Shown here piece after piece: positions 36,117 to 43,923 of a DNA stretch of 64,000 nt; the first letter of the stretch is position 1, and each line of letters starts with the position of its first letter. A program made the translations under genes and the position numbers. This stretch comes from Desulfonatronum lacustre DSM 10312 (GTDB lineage: Bacteria; Desulfobacterota; Desulfovibrionia; Desulfovibrionales; Desulfonatronaceae), in the NCBI RefSeq assembly GCF_000519265.1, contig NZ_KI912608.1, positions 137,665-201,664 of the forward strand. Reading direction: 5' to 3'. The notes under the pieces were generated by a model, which saw only the letters and a list, made by a program, of their open reading frames with translations, had not been told where the DNA came from and did no database searches.

Positions 36117-37409
36117 GTGTTTTTCGATCCCTTGGAAGGCCTTGATCGCGAGGAACTGGATCGTTTACAGTCCGTCAGACTGCAAAGCGTGACGGAAGCG
36201 GCGGTGCGTTCTCCGCTGTATGCCGGATTGTTTCAGGAGCACGGCCTTCAGGCCGACCAAGTCCGTGGCCTGGGCGATTTGGCGCGGCTCCCCTTGACCG
36301 ACAAGGAACATCTGCGATCCTGTTACCCGGATGGGCTGCTCTGTCGTCCCAAGGAGGAAATGGTCCGCCTGCACGCCTCTTCCGGGACCACCGGCGCGGC
36401 GACGGTGATCTTCCATACGGCGGGAGACATTCAGACCTGGGCCGACCTGGTGGCCCGGTGCTTCCACATGGTCGGGGTCCGGCCCGGCGATGTCTTTCAG
36501 AATATGAGCGGATACGGTCTGTTCACCGGAGGCCTGGGCATCCATTACGGCGCGGAGCGCCTGGGGTGCCTGACCATCCCTGCGGGCGCGGGCAACAGCA
36601 AGCGGCAGATCAAGCTGCTTCAGGATTTTTGCGTCACGGTGATTCACATCATTCCCTCCTACGCCCTGCACTTGGCCACGGTGTTTCAGTCCTTGGGCGT
36701 GGAGCCCGGCGGGCTGCACCTGAAGACCGCCCTGATCGGCGCGGAACCGCACTCCGAGGAGATTCGCCGACGGATCGAAGAATTGTACGGAGTGAAGGCC
36801 TACAACTCCTACGGCTTGTCCGAGATGAACGGACCCGGCGTGGCCTTCGAATGCCCGGAACAAAACGGGATGCACATTTGGGAAGATGCGTTTCTGCCGG
36901 AAATTATCGACCCGGTCACGCTGCGACCGGTTCCGGAAGGAGAGGTGGGCGAGCTGGTCCTGACCACGCTGACCCGGGAGGGCATGCCGATCCTGCGCTA
37001 TCGCACCCGCGACCTGACCCGCTTTCTGCCCGGAGATTGCCCGTGCGGCCGGACGCATCGCCGCATTGACCGAATTGTCGGGCGCAGCGACGACATGATC
37101 ATCATCAAGGGCGTGAATATTTTCCCGATGCAGGTGGAGCGCGTGCTGATGGCCATTCCGGAAGTGGGGCAGAACTACCTGATCGTGCTGGAACGGCAAG
37201 GCTATCTGGATCAGTTCAAGGTCCAGGTGGAAGTGAAGAGCGAATTTTTCGTGGAAGACATGCGGGTGCTCAAAAAATTGCAGGACAGGATTACCGGGTT
37301 ACTGCGCGATGAACTGCTGATAACGCCTAAGGTGGAACTGGTGGAAGCCCGGAGCCTGCCTTGCTCCGAGGGCAAGGCTCAGCGGGTGTGCGATTTGCGG
37401 GGAGAATGA
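36117..37409 (+). CDS. Phenylacetate-CoA ligase family protein (PaaK-like 1)
   Basis: An adenylate-forming enzyme of 430 residues, expected to make an aryl- or acyl-CoA from the acid, ATP and CoA. The phosphate-binding loop HASSGTTGAATVIFHTAG is canonical. NSYGLSEMNGPGVAFEC, RTRDLTRFLPGDCPCGR and RIVGRSDDMIIIKGVNIFP are the other core motifs. GTG 36117 is chosen because AAGGAGG lies just upstream and the protein then has normal PaaK length; the same frame is open further upstream inside dnaB. In anaerobes such genes often accompany indolepyruvate oxidoreductase, which is not seen here, so the substrate is uncertain. Confidence 0.9.
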   Translation: MFFDPLEGLDREELDRLQSVRLQSVTEAAVRSPLYAGLFQEHGLQADQVRGLGDLARLPLTDKEHLRSCYPDGLLCRPKEEMVRLHASSGTTGAATVIFHTAGDIQTWADLVARCFHMVGVRPGDVFQNMSGYGLFTGGLGIHYGAERLGCLTIPAGAGNSKRQIKLLQDFCVTVIHIIPSYALHLATVFQSLGVEPGGLHLKTALIGAEPHSEEIRRRIEELYGVKAYNSYGLSEMNGPGVAFECPEQNGMHIWEDAFLPEIIDPVTLRPVPEGEVGELVLTTLTREGMPILRYRTRDLTRFLPGDCPCGRTHRRIDRIVGRSDDMIIIKGVNIFPMQVERVLMAIPEVGQNYLIVLERQGYLDQFKVQVEVKSEFFVEDMRVLKKLQDRITGLLRDELLITPKVELVEARSLPCSEGKAQRVCDLRGE

Positions 37410-37915
37410 TGTCGTTTGTCCTGGCCGGGCTGTTTCTGGGGTTTCTCGGCTTGCTGCTGATGCTGCATGTGTTCGGCCTGCCGGCAAATTGGCTGATTCT
37501 GGCCGCCGTGGCGACCTGGGGCTGGATGCACGCGGGGTTCGCGGGGGGGATCGGTTTTTTCGCTGTCCTGTTCGCGCTCTGCGTGCTGGGCGAGGTCGTG
37601 GAGTTCGCGGCCCAGATGTGGGGCGGGCGGCGATTCGGCGGAAGTCGGAAAGGCGCTTGGGCGGCCGTTGTCGGGGCAATTATCGGGGGCGTTTTGGGCG
37701 CGCCCTTTTTTTTCGGGCTGGGCGCGGTTCCCGGCTCTTTTCTGGGGGCCTACGCGGGCAGCCTGTTGGTCGAACTGGGTCAGGGCTACCCGATGGCGAC
37801 CGCGCGACGGGCCGCCTGGGGCGCGATGTGGAACAAGGTTTTCGGCACGGTGGTCAAGGTCTGCATCGGGGTCTGGATGATCGTCTTGAGCTTTGATCTG
37901 GTTTGGCCCGACTGA
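37406..37915 (+). CDS. DUF456-family membrane protein
   Basis: 169 residues with about four membrane helices (FVLAGLFLGFLGLLLML, IGFFAVLFALCVLGEVV, AAVVGAIIGGVLGAPFF and a C-terminal helix). A GGRRFGGSRKGAWAAVVGA loop and GAVPGSFLGAYAGSLLVE match the DUF456 family, whose function is unknown. ATG 37406 overlaps the PaaK-like stop by four bases (ATGA), with GGGGAG upstream; ATG 37409 is equally possible. The gene converges with mutM, 13 bases away. Confidence 0.8.
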   Translation: MMSFVLAGLFLGFLGLLLMLHVFGLPANWLILAAVATWGWMHAGFAGGIGFFAVLFALCVLGEVVEFAAQMWGGRRFGGSRKGAWAAVVGAIIGGVLGAPFFFGLGAVPGSFLGAYAGSLLVELGQGYPMATARRAAWGAMWNKVFGTVVKVCIGVWMIVLSFDLVWPD

Positions 37916-37928
37916 TCGCGGTCCTCTC

Positions 37929-38753
37929 TTAAATTGTCTGACAACTCGGGCAGAAGCAGGTGGTCCGACCGGCGATCTTGGCGGTCTGGATGGGCGTGCC
38001 GCACTGCTTGCAGGGTAGGCCTCCCCGCCCGTAGACTTGAAAGGTGTTCTGAAACGTCCCCACAAGCCCCGCTGCGGTGCGGTAGTCCCGGATGGAACTT
38101 CCTCCAGCGGCGATGGCCTCGGTCAAGACGCTCTGGAGGCTGTCCAGAAGGCGGGCCAGGCGTTCCGGGACGATCCGGTTCGTCGGCGTCGCCGGATGGA
38201 TGGCCGCTCGAAAGAGGCTTTCATCGGCATAGATGTTGCCGATTCCGGCAATGATCCGCTGATCCAGTAACAGTGCCTTAATCCGGGCCTTGTTCCGACC
38301 ATTCTTCCCACTGATCCGCCTCGCGAACGTTTCCAAATCCAACCCCAACGGTTCCGGCCCGAGGTCGCGATAAAAGGGCCATCGCTCCAACTCCTCGCTG
38401 GAAAACAGGCCGCAGGTCCCGAACTTGCGTTGGTCCTGAAAATAGAGCGCGGTCCCGTCGTCCAGGTTCAACAACAAATGCACGTGCAAGGCAGGAGGAA
38501 GGCCCGAGGGCATGAGGCCCAGCCTCCCGGTCATGCGCAGGTGAAAGGCCATCACGTCCTGGTCCGGAAAATTCAGAAACAACAGTTTGCCCCGGCGGGA
38601 GACCCCGCGGATGGTCCGCCCTATCACCTTTTGGGCCAAGTCGCCGCCCTTGACCAAATGTGCGGCGATGTGCGGCACTCCGGTGACGGTCCGGCCTGTG
38701 AGCAGAGGCCGGAGCCCCCGGGCAATGGTTTCCACTTCAGGCAGTTCAGGCAT
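37929..38753 (-). CDS. mutM: Formamidopyrimidine-DNA glycosylase
   Basis: Excises oxidised purines such as 8-oxoguanine and nicks the abasic site. In the 274-residue protein the N-terminal MPELPEVETIARGL provides the catalytic proline and glutamate after Met removal. GIGNIYADESLFRAAIHP is the helix-two-turn-helix. The C-terminal zinc finger has four cysteines (CKQC and CPSC). The LVGTFQ and VYGRGG blocks agree with Fpg. All catalytic features are present. Confidence 0.96.
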   Translation of the reverse strand: MPELPEVETIARGLRPLLTGRTVTGVPHIAAHLVKGGDLAQKVIGRTIRGVSRRGKLLFLNFPDQDVMAFHLRMTGRLGLMPSGLPPALHVHLLLNLDDGTALYFQDQRKFGTCGLFSSEELERWPFYRDLGPEPLGLDLETFARRISGKNGRNKARIKALLLDQRIIAGIGNIYADESLFRAAIHPATPTNRIVPERLARLLDSLQSVLTEAIAAGGSSIRDYRTAAGLVGTFQNTFQVYGRGGLPCKQCGTPIQTAKIAGRTTCFCPSCQTI

Positions 38754-38820
38754 GGTTGGCGGCAGGAGTCGTGATTCAGGATTCTGGAAGCGGAAGACGG
38801 AAGAGTTGGTGGTGAGGTCC

Positions 38821-39990
38821 TCAGGGGGAGGAGATGGGTATGGTTAAGTGGTCGCCGTCTCGGAGTACCTTCAGGCGCAAGGGGCGTTGTTCGCTTTTGG
38901 CCTGAACTCCTGCGCGGTGCAGGACTTCCAGGGTTGTGATGGGTAGGTCGTCGGCGGCGAGCAGGACGTCTCCGGGTTGCAATCCGGCTGCCTGGGCCAG
39001 GGAGTTTGGAATCACGCCGGTGACGATTACCTGGTCCTCGACCCAGGCGATGAGCAAGCCCAGACGTCTCGGCGGCTCCGGGCAGTAGAAAAAGAAATCT
39101 CCGGCCGTGGGGGCCGGGACCGGACCGCCGCGCCAGGGGATCAGGGACAGGCTCCGGGGGGCGTCGCCCAGCAGTCCGAGTCGATAGGCAATCCCGTGAC
39201 CGTCTTCCACATGGGCCGCTCCGGTCAGGATGACCATGGTTTCCTCCGCTCCGCGCCGCTGGATCGCGGCATGGGCCATCTGGGTATCCCAGAGGGACTG
39301 GATCATCATGAACCGCTCCAGATCGAACCCGGCTTCCATGGTCCGGTCCGGCATCAACTCCACATGCCGAAGGTACTCTTCTTCAATTATGGCCCGCTGC
39401 GGCGGGGGGGGCGGGATCAACGTTGCTGGGAGCAGGCCGCGTTCATCGGCGGGGATGGTCTCCAGGCCGTCGGCACGAATCCGGTGCAGCAGGTCCTTGG
39501 GCACGTTCAGACCGTAGACCGGAATGCCGGACTCTTTGGCTTGAGCCAGGATCGGACGATAGAAGGAAAAGTTGTAACCCCAGTATTCCTGCCAGCTCAA
39601 CTGATCTTCCAGTTCATCCAGGCCGACCTCGCCCCGATGAAACGCGTCCAGGACTTCCTGGGCGGACCAAGGAACCATCTCCAGCCCAACGGCGAGGGGC
39701 AGGTCTGATCGAGCCAGGGCGCTCAAGGCATCGGCCTGGAACTGCTGGTCGCAGGCGTTGGCGTGGGACTCGCCGATCAGGATGAAATCGTGGGACGCGA
39801 CCAGGGCCGTCAGTTCGGATGGTTCGACCTGACGCCCGTCGGCCAGGAAGAGCGTGCCCGGCCGCGGTGTCGTAACGGTTTCGGGGATGGGGGGGCTTGG
39901 AGGGAGAAGGCGGGCGCAGCCGACGTTCAGGTTCAGAAGGATCAGGAGAACCAGAACCGTCGGCAGCGCCCGAAGGGAGATCAATCCCAC
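38821..39990 (-). CDS. ChaN-like lipoprotein with C-terminal PDZ domain
   Basis: 389 residues. The N-terminus is a hydrophobic signal ending in LNVGC, so C25 is a probable lipidation site and the protein would be exported and membrane-anchored. Residues about 45-285 resemble the ChaN/DUF399 family (FILIGESHANACDQQFQ, VGLEMVPWSAQ, MVILTGAAHVEDGHG), which in one studied member binds haem. Residues about 295-389 form a PDZ domain (TGVIPNSLAQAAGLQPGDVL). The GTG start overlaps the upstream PaaK-like gene by 10 bases, implying coupling. Role unknown; iron or haem handling is a guess. Confidence 0.8.
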   Translation of the reverse strand: MGLISLRALPTVLVLLILLNLNVGCARLLPPSPPIPETVTTPRPGTLFLADGRQVEPSELTALVASHDFILIGESHANACDQQFQADALSALARSDLPLAVGLEMVPWSAQEVLDAFHRGEVGLDELEDQLSWQEYWGYNFSFYRPILAQAKESGIPVYGLNVPKDLLHRIRADGLETIPADERGLLPATLIPPPPPQRAIIEEEYLRHVELMPDRTMEAGFDLERFMMIQSLWDTQMAHAAIQRRGAEETMVILTGAAHVEDGHGIAYRLGLLGDAPRSLSLIPWRGGPVPAPTAGDFFFYCPEPPRRLGLLIAWVEDQVIVTGVIPNSLAQAAGLQPGDVLLAADDLPITTLEVLHRAGVQAKSEQRPLRLKVLRDGDHLTIPISSP

Positions 39991-41246
39991 TTGCGCTTGT
40001 CCTCGATGGGACGGATTTGAGCTGGAAGCGAACCCGGAGCCACGACTTTCAGGTCCGGTCGCAGGCCGATCTTCTCGCGAAAATGGTGGAAGAGCTCGTT
40101 CTCCCGCTTGAACTGGCTGGCCTCAATGTACAGCGTCAATTCGTCGATGCCGCCGGGGTTGGTCACCTCGATCTGCCAGCGTTTGATTTCCTCGAAAGAG
40201 GCCATGACCTGTTCGACCTGGTGGGGGTAGACGAACATCCCCTTGATCCGGGCTGTGGTGTCCACGCGGCCGACGATGTTGCCCAGGCGAGGCGAGGAGC
40301 GGCCGCAAGGGCAGGGCGCCCGGTCGATGTAGGACAGGTCTCCGGTGGAGAGCCGGATCAGCGGGTAGGTCTTGTTGAAAGCCGTGACCACGATTTCGCC
40401 GACCTCGCCGTCCTTAAGCGGAATGCCGGTGTCCGGATGGCAGATCTCCGCGAAAACGCGGTTGGAGACGTGCAATCCGTTCTTGTGGAAGCATTCATAG
40501 CCGATGGAGCCGACGTCCGCGGTGCCGTAGCCCTGGCGCATGATGATGTCGAACTTTTTTTCCAGGTTGTTGCGCAGCTTTTCCGGGAATTTCTCGCCGG
40601 TGACAAAGGCCACTTCCAGGTACAGGTCCTTGCGCAGGTTCAACCCGGCTTCCTCGCCCTTTTGGGCCAGGTGCATCAGGTAGCTGGGCGTGCCGATGTA
40701 CCCGGTGATCCGCAGCTTTTGCATGATATCCAGCTGGGTGTTGGTGTTTCCGGGTCCGGCGGGGACCACGGCGCAACCCAGGCTGCGCAGCGGCTCTTCG
40801 AACATCAGTCCGGCGGGGGCGAGGTGGTAGTTGAAGGTGATCATGTTTACGTCTCCGGGACGAAATCCGGCGGCGTAAAAGCCTTCGGTCCAGCCCCAGT
40901 AATCGTCGACGCGGTCCTCGGGGTCGAAAATGGGGCCGGGGGAGAGAAAAATCCGGCGCAGCTCGCCCAGATCCTTGGTCAGCAACCCACCCAGGCGCGG
41001 TCCCATGGTCTGCAAGAAAATCAGTTCCTTTTTCTTGATGATCGGGATGTGCTTCAGGTCGTTGAGCACCTTAAATTTGTCCGGGCTGAACTGGGCCCGG
41101 TCGAAGCGCTTCTTGACGTCTTCGGAGTACCTGTAGGCGTAGGTCAGCAGATCCTTGAGGTGGATCTGGTAATATTGCCTGCGTTCGCTTTCATCCAGTA
41201 CTTCCCGGCGACTATAGATGCCTTCGGTACGGTCTTTTCGGGTCAT
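39981..41246 (-). CDS. Phenylacetate-CoA ligase family protein (PaaK-like 2, divergent)
   Basis: A 421-residue adenylate-forming protein. The C-terminal part is clearly PaaK-like (RQGYGTADVGSIGYEC, RLSTGDLSYIDRAPCPCGR, NIVGRVDTTARIKGMFVYP). The phosphate loop is not: where the first PaaK-like protein has SSGTTG, this one has LSPGPIFDPEDR, lacking the Ser/Thr/Gly pattern. Either the substrate differs or adenylation is altered. It sits first in a coupled pair with the ChaN/PDZ gene. The substrate is unknown. Confidence 0.85.
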   Translation of the reverse strand: MTRKDRTEGIYSRREVLDESERRQYYQIHLKDLLTYAYRYSEDVKKRFDRAQFSPDKFKVLNDLKHIPIIKKKELIFLQTMGPRLGGLLTKDLGELRRIFLSPGPIFDPEDRVDDYWGWTEGFYAAGFRPGDVNMITFNYHLAPAGLMFEEPLRSLGCAVVPAGPGNTNTQLDIMQKLRITGYIGTPSYLMHLAQKGEEAGLNLRKDLYLEVAFVTGEKFPEKLRNNLEKKFDIIMRQGYGTADVGSIGYECFHKNGLHVSNRVFAEICHPDTGIPLKDGEVGEIVVTAFNKTYPLIRLSTGDLSYIDRAPCPCGRSSPRLGNIVGRVDTTARIKGMFVYPHQVEQVMASFEEIKRWQIEVTNPGGIDELTLYIEASQFKRENELFHHFREKIGLRPDLKVVAPGSLPAQIRPIEDKRKWD

Positions 41247-41439
41247 ATCCGGTTCCTCTTTTTCTGTTCACGATTATCCAGTCTTAAGCTATAAACAGTT
41301 ATAATTAACAACAGGCGACGAGAAAATCAAGTCCGGAGACGCGGGGCTCAGGGCGACTTTGCTCTCTGCAAAATTGCAATAATTCCAGTTTTATAGGCTG
41401 TAGGGCACTCAAGGGATACCATCCTGGGTGGGCTGGATA

Positions 41440-41520
41440 TCATCGAAATCGGGAAGTTCTCAGAAATCGATTTCGATCACGATCACGATTTAGATTTCGA
41501 TTCCGATTCCGATCCGGTAG
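41440..41520. repeat. Period-6 ATCGAA hairpin (copy C)
   Basis: It starts TCATCGAAATCGGGAAG and contains CAGAAATCGATTTCGATCAC, followed by further ATTTCGATTCCGAT units to about 41517. The core CAGAAATCGATTTCGATCACGAT is shared with copy D (50.2 kb) and, reversed, with copy B (20.5 kb). It lies in the 424-base gap between two minus-strand genes; the rest of that gap holds a terminator and otherwise nothing I recognise. Confidence 0.8.
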
Positions 41521-41592
41521 AGGATGAGAGCTGAGATCAAAAATGCCATGATACGGGTTTTTTAAGACGGTATTTTCGACGGACACGACAAG

Positions 41593-41632
41593 CAAAAAGG
41601 CCGGCTTTCCCTGGGGAAACCGGCCCTATTAT
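41593..41632 (-). terminator. Terminator after the FAD-dehydrogenase gene
   Basis: On the minus strand GGGCCGGTTTCCCC pairs with GGGAAAGCCGGCC (one bulged base) and is followed by TTTTTGCTTG. It lies about 40 bases past the stop of the minus-strand FAD-protein gene. Confidence 0.85.
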
Positions 41633-41670
41633 CGTGGGGCGCGAGGAGCCTATTAGTCGCCGCGTCGCGA

Positions 41671-43077
41671 TCAATTCAGGTCTTTGATGATCCCCTTGGC
41701 CGCCAGCAGTCCGGTGGCCGCGGCGGAGACGATGTTGCCGGCCACGCCGGGGCCGTCCCCAGCCACGAACATGCCGGGCAGGGAGGTGCGCAGGTCGGCG
41801 TCGGTCTCCATCTGGGTGGCGAAAAATTTGATCTCCGGAGCGTAGAGCAGGGTTTCGTCGTTGGCCACGCCAGGGACGACGCAGTTGAGCTTTTCCAGCC
41901 CTTCCACGAGGTTGGTCAGGATGCGTTCGGGCAGGGCCATGGCGATGTCGCCGCAGGTGACGTTGGAGAGGGTGGGGCGGATGAACCCCTTGGATATCCG
42001 GTTCCAGGTGCTGCGCCGCCCGCGCTTGAGGTCGCCGAAACGTTGCAGGATGGGCTTGCCGCCGCCGATCAGACTGGCCAGCTTGCCGATGGACTCGCCG
42101 TAGGCCTGGTTGTCCGTGACCGGTTCGGTGAGCACCACTTTGGAGAGAAAGGCGAAGTTGCTGTTTTCGGACTTCTTGTCCAGGTAGGCGTGGCCGTTGA
42201 CGCAGACGAAGTTCTGGTAGTTCTCCAAGGAAACGTATCCGCCGCGGTTGGTGCAGAAGGTCCGGGTTTGGTCGTCGTATTTCCGGGTCTGGATGAAGAA
42301 GGTCGGATCGTAGATCACGCTGGTCAGGTCGTAGAGGATGTCGTTGTGCACCTCCACGCGCACGCCGACCTCAATGCCGCGTTGGGTCAGGTTGATGCCG
42401 TGGGCCTGGGCGATTCGTCCGGCCCAATCAGCTCCGACCCGGCCGGGGGCCAGAACCACGTGCCGACACCGCAAGGTTGCCTTTTCGGTGACCACTCCGC
42501 CGACGCGGCCCTGGTCCACCAGGATTTCCCGAACATCCTCGTTGGTGCGGATGATTACGCCCTTGCGCTGGATGTGCTCGGCCATGGCCGCGATGTGGTC
42601 GGGCAGTTTGTCGCTGCCCAGGTGCTTCTGGCGGATCAGGAGCAGGTCGATTCCGGCTTTTTTGGCTTGTTTGCGGATCTCCCGTGCTTTTTCCATATCC
42701 GTGGGGTAGACCGGGCCGTCCATGCCGAATTGGGTGAAGACCGTTTCGGTTTCCCGGATCAGTTCCCTGGCTTGGTCCGGAGAGAGGAACTGGGTCAGGT
42801 CCGTCTTGCCGAGGATGTGGATGAAATTCAGCTTACCGTCGGAAAACAGACCGGCCCCGCCGATTCCGGAGAGAATGTTGCAGGGCTTGCAATGATGGCA
42901 GGTCGGACTTTGCTTTTGGCCGATGGGGCAGGATCGGCGCAAGGGGGATCGGCCCTTGTCCACAAGCATGATCTTCAGGTCCGTGTTCTCGGCCAGATGG
43001 TACGCGGCGAACAGACCGGCCGGTCCGCCGCCGATGATGATCACGTCGGCCGAGGTGGATGTGATGGAGGTGGTCAA
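41671..43077 (-). CDS. FAD-dependent dehydrogenase (FixC/geranylgeranyl-reductase-like superfamily)
   Basis: 468 residues. The N-terminal Rossmann motif IIIGGGPAGLFAAYHL binds FAD, and the C-terminal GMFVAGDGPGVAGNIVSAAA closes the FAD site. Between them is a cysteine cluster (CPIGQ then CHHCKPC) seen in the family of large NAD(FAD)-utilizing dehydrogenases of anaerobes. The substrate is unknown. The start is taken as TTG (complement of 43077), with GGAG six bases upstream; the frame continues upstream into the nitroreductase gene without a better start. The gap to the nitroreductase stop is 29 bases, so they are probably co-transcribed. Confidence 0.8.
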   Translation of the reverse strand: MTTSITSTSADVIIIGGGPAGLFAAYHLAENTDLKIMLVDKGRSPLRRSCPIGQKQSPTCHHCKPCNILSGIGGAGLFSDGKLNFIHILGKTDLTQFLSPDQARELIRETETVFTQFGMDGPVYPTDMEKAREIRKQAKKAGIDLLLIRQKHLGSDKLPDHIAAMAEHIQRKGVIIRTNEDVREILVDQGRVGGVVTEKATLRCRHVVLAPGRVGADWAGRIAQAHGINLTQRGIEVGVRVEVHNDILYDLTSVIYDPTFFIQTRKYDDQTRTFCTNRGGYVSLENYQNFVCVNGHAYLDKKSENSNFAFLSKVVLTEPVTDNQAYGESIGKLASLIGGGKPILQRFGDLKRGRRSTWNRISKGFIRPTLSNVTCGDIAMALPERILTNLVEGLEKLNCVVPGVANDETLLYAPEIKFFATQMETDADLRTSLPGMFVAGDGPGVAGNIVSAAATGLLAAKGIIKDLN

Positions 43078-43106
43078 AACGTCTCCGGTCAGGTGTGCGA
43101 AAAGGT

Positions 43107-43694
43107 TCAGTGATCGCCGAAGCGGCGCAGCAGGATGGAGTCCAGGTCGCGCTTGGGAACGTGGTGGACGCCTTTTTCGTCTCGCCAATACTTTATGTCG
43201 CCGGCCTCGCCGAGACGTTCCAGCACGATCTTTTCCTTGGGCCGACCCAGGGCGATGACCATCAGGATTTCAAAGCCCTCGGGCGTCTCCAGGGTCGCGG
43301 CCAGAGCGTCCTTTTTGAGGGAGCCGATCATACATCCGCCTAAGCCCAATTCCGTGGAACCCAGGAGGATGGTCTGGGCCGCGATGCCCAGATCCCAGGC
43401 CGAGGTTTTTGCGTAGCGCTGATCTCCAAGGACGATGATGTAACCCGTGGGGCGCTCTCCCTCCTCCGGCCCGTTCCAGTCCTTGAGATAGGCGGCCCAG
43501 GCCAAGTGAGGGAAAATTTGGGCGTTGACGTGGGCATCGACGCTGATCATGTACCGCAAGGGTTGCAGATTGGCCGCGGAGGCCGTCAGCCTCGCCGTGT
43601 CCACCAAATCCTCCAGGGTTGCCAGCGTGAGCGGGTGGTTTTCATAAAAACGCCGGAAACTGCGGGTCCTGGAAACAAGCTCACGCAGGGTCAT
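43107..43694 (-). CDS. Nitroreductase-family FMN protein
   Basis: 195 residues, a flavin-dependent NAD(P)H oxidoreductase fold. The FMN-binding N-terminal block RTRSFRRFYENHPLTLATLE and the ATLETPEGFEILMVIALGRP block fit the family, with LGIAAQTILLGSTELGLGGC between. AAGGAGTGAAGAGA precedes ATG (complement of 43694); longer in-frame starts are not conserved. It is the first gene of a unit with the FAD protein. Physiological substrate unknown. Confidence 0.85.
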   Translation of the reverse strand: MTLRELVSRTRSFRRFYENHPLTLATLEDLVDTARLTASAANLQPLRYMISVDAHVNAQIFPHLAWAAYLKDWNGPEEGERPTGYIIVLGDQRYAKTSAWDLGIAAQTILLGSTELGLGGCMIGSLKKDALAATLETPEGFEILMVIALGRPKEKIVLERLGEAGDIKYWRDEKGVHHVPKRDLDSILLRRFGDH

Positions 43695-43881
43695 TCTCTT
43701 CACTCCTTTTCGATCCATTTCGGGCCACGCCCGAGGCCTACATGCAATATGTCGTGGTGTTTCACTATTGTGGCGATTGGTACGTTCATCTCGACTCGCG
43801 AAGTGAACGAGAAACATATCACGGCTTGGCGCGTAGGAAAAGTGCCAAGTTTCGTGCCGATTTTTGCCATTGTGGGGGGAC

Positions 43882-43912
43882 AAAAAAACGGCCGGGATTG
43901 CTCCCGGCCGTT
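43882..43912 (-). terminator. Terminator of the pta-ackA-lutC-lutAB unit
   Basis: On the minus strand ACGGCCGGGA and TCCCGGCCGT form a 10-bp stem followed by seven T residues. It lies 12 bases after the lutAB-like gene. Confidence 0.93.
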
Positions 43913-43923
43913 GGAGGGGCGGT

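Noticed and set aside
41440-41520. CRISPR array from repeated ATCGAA units
   Set aside because: Units are 6 bases long with no spacers, and the segment folds as one hairpin; no cas genes are present.
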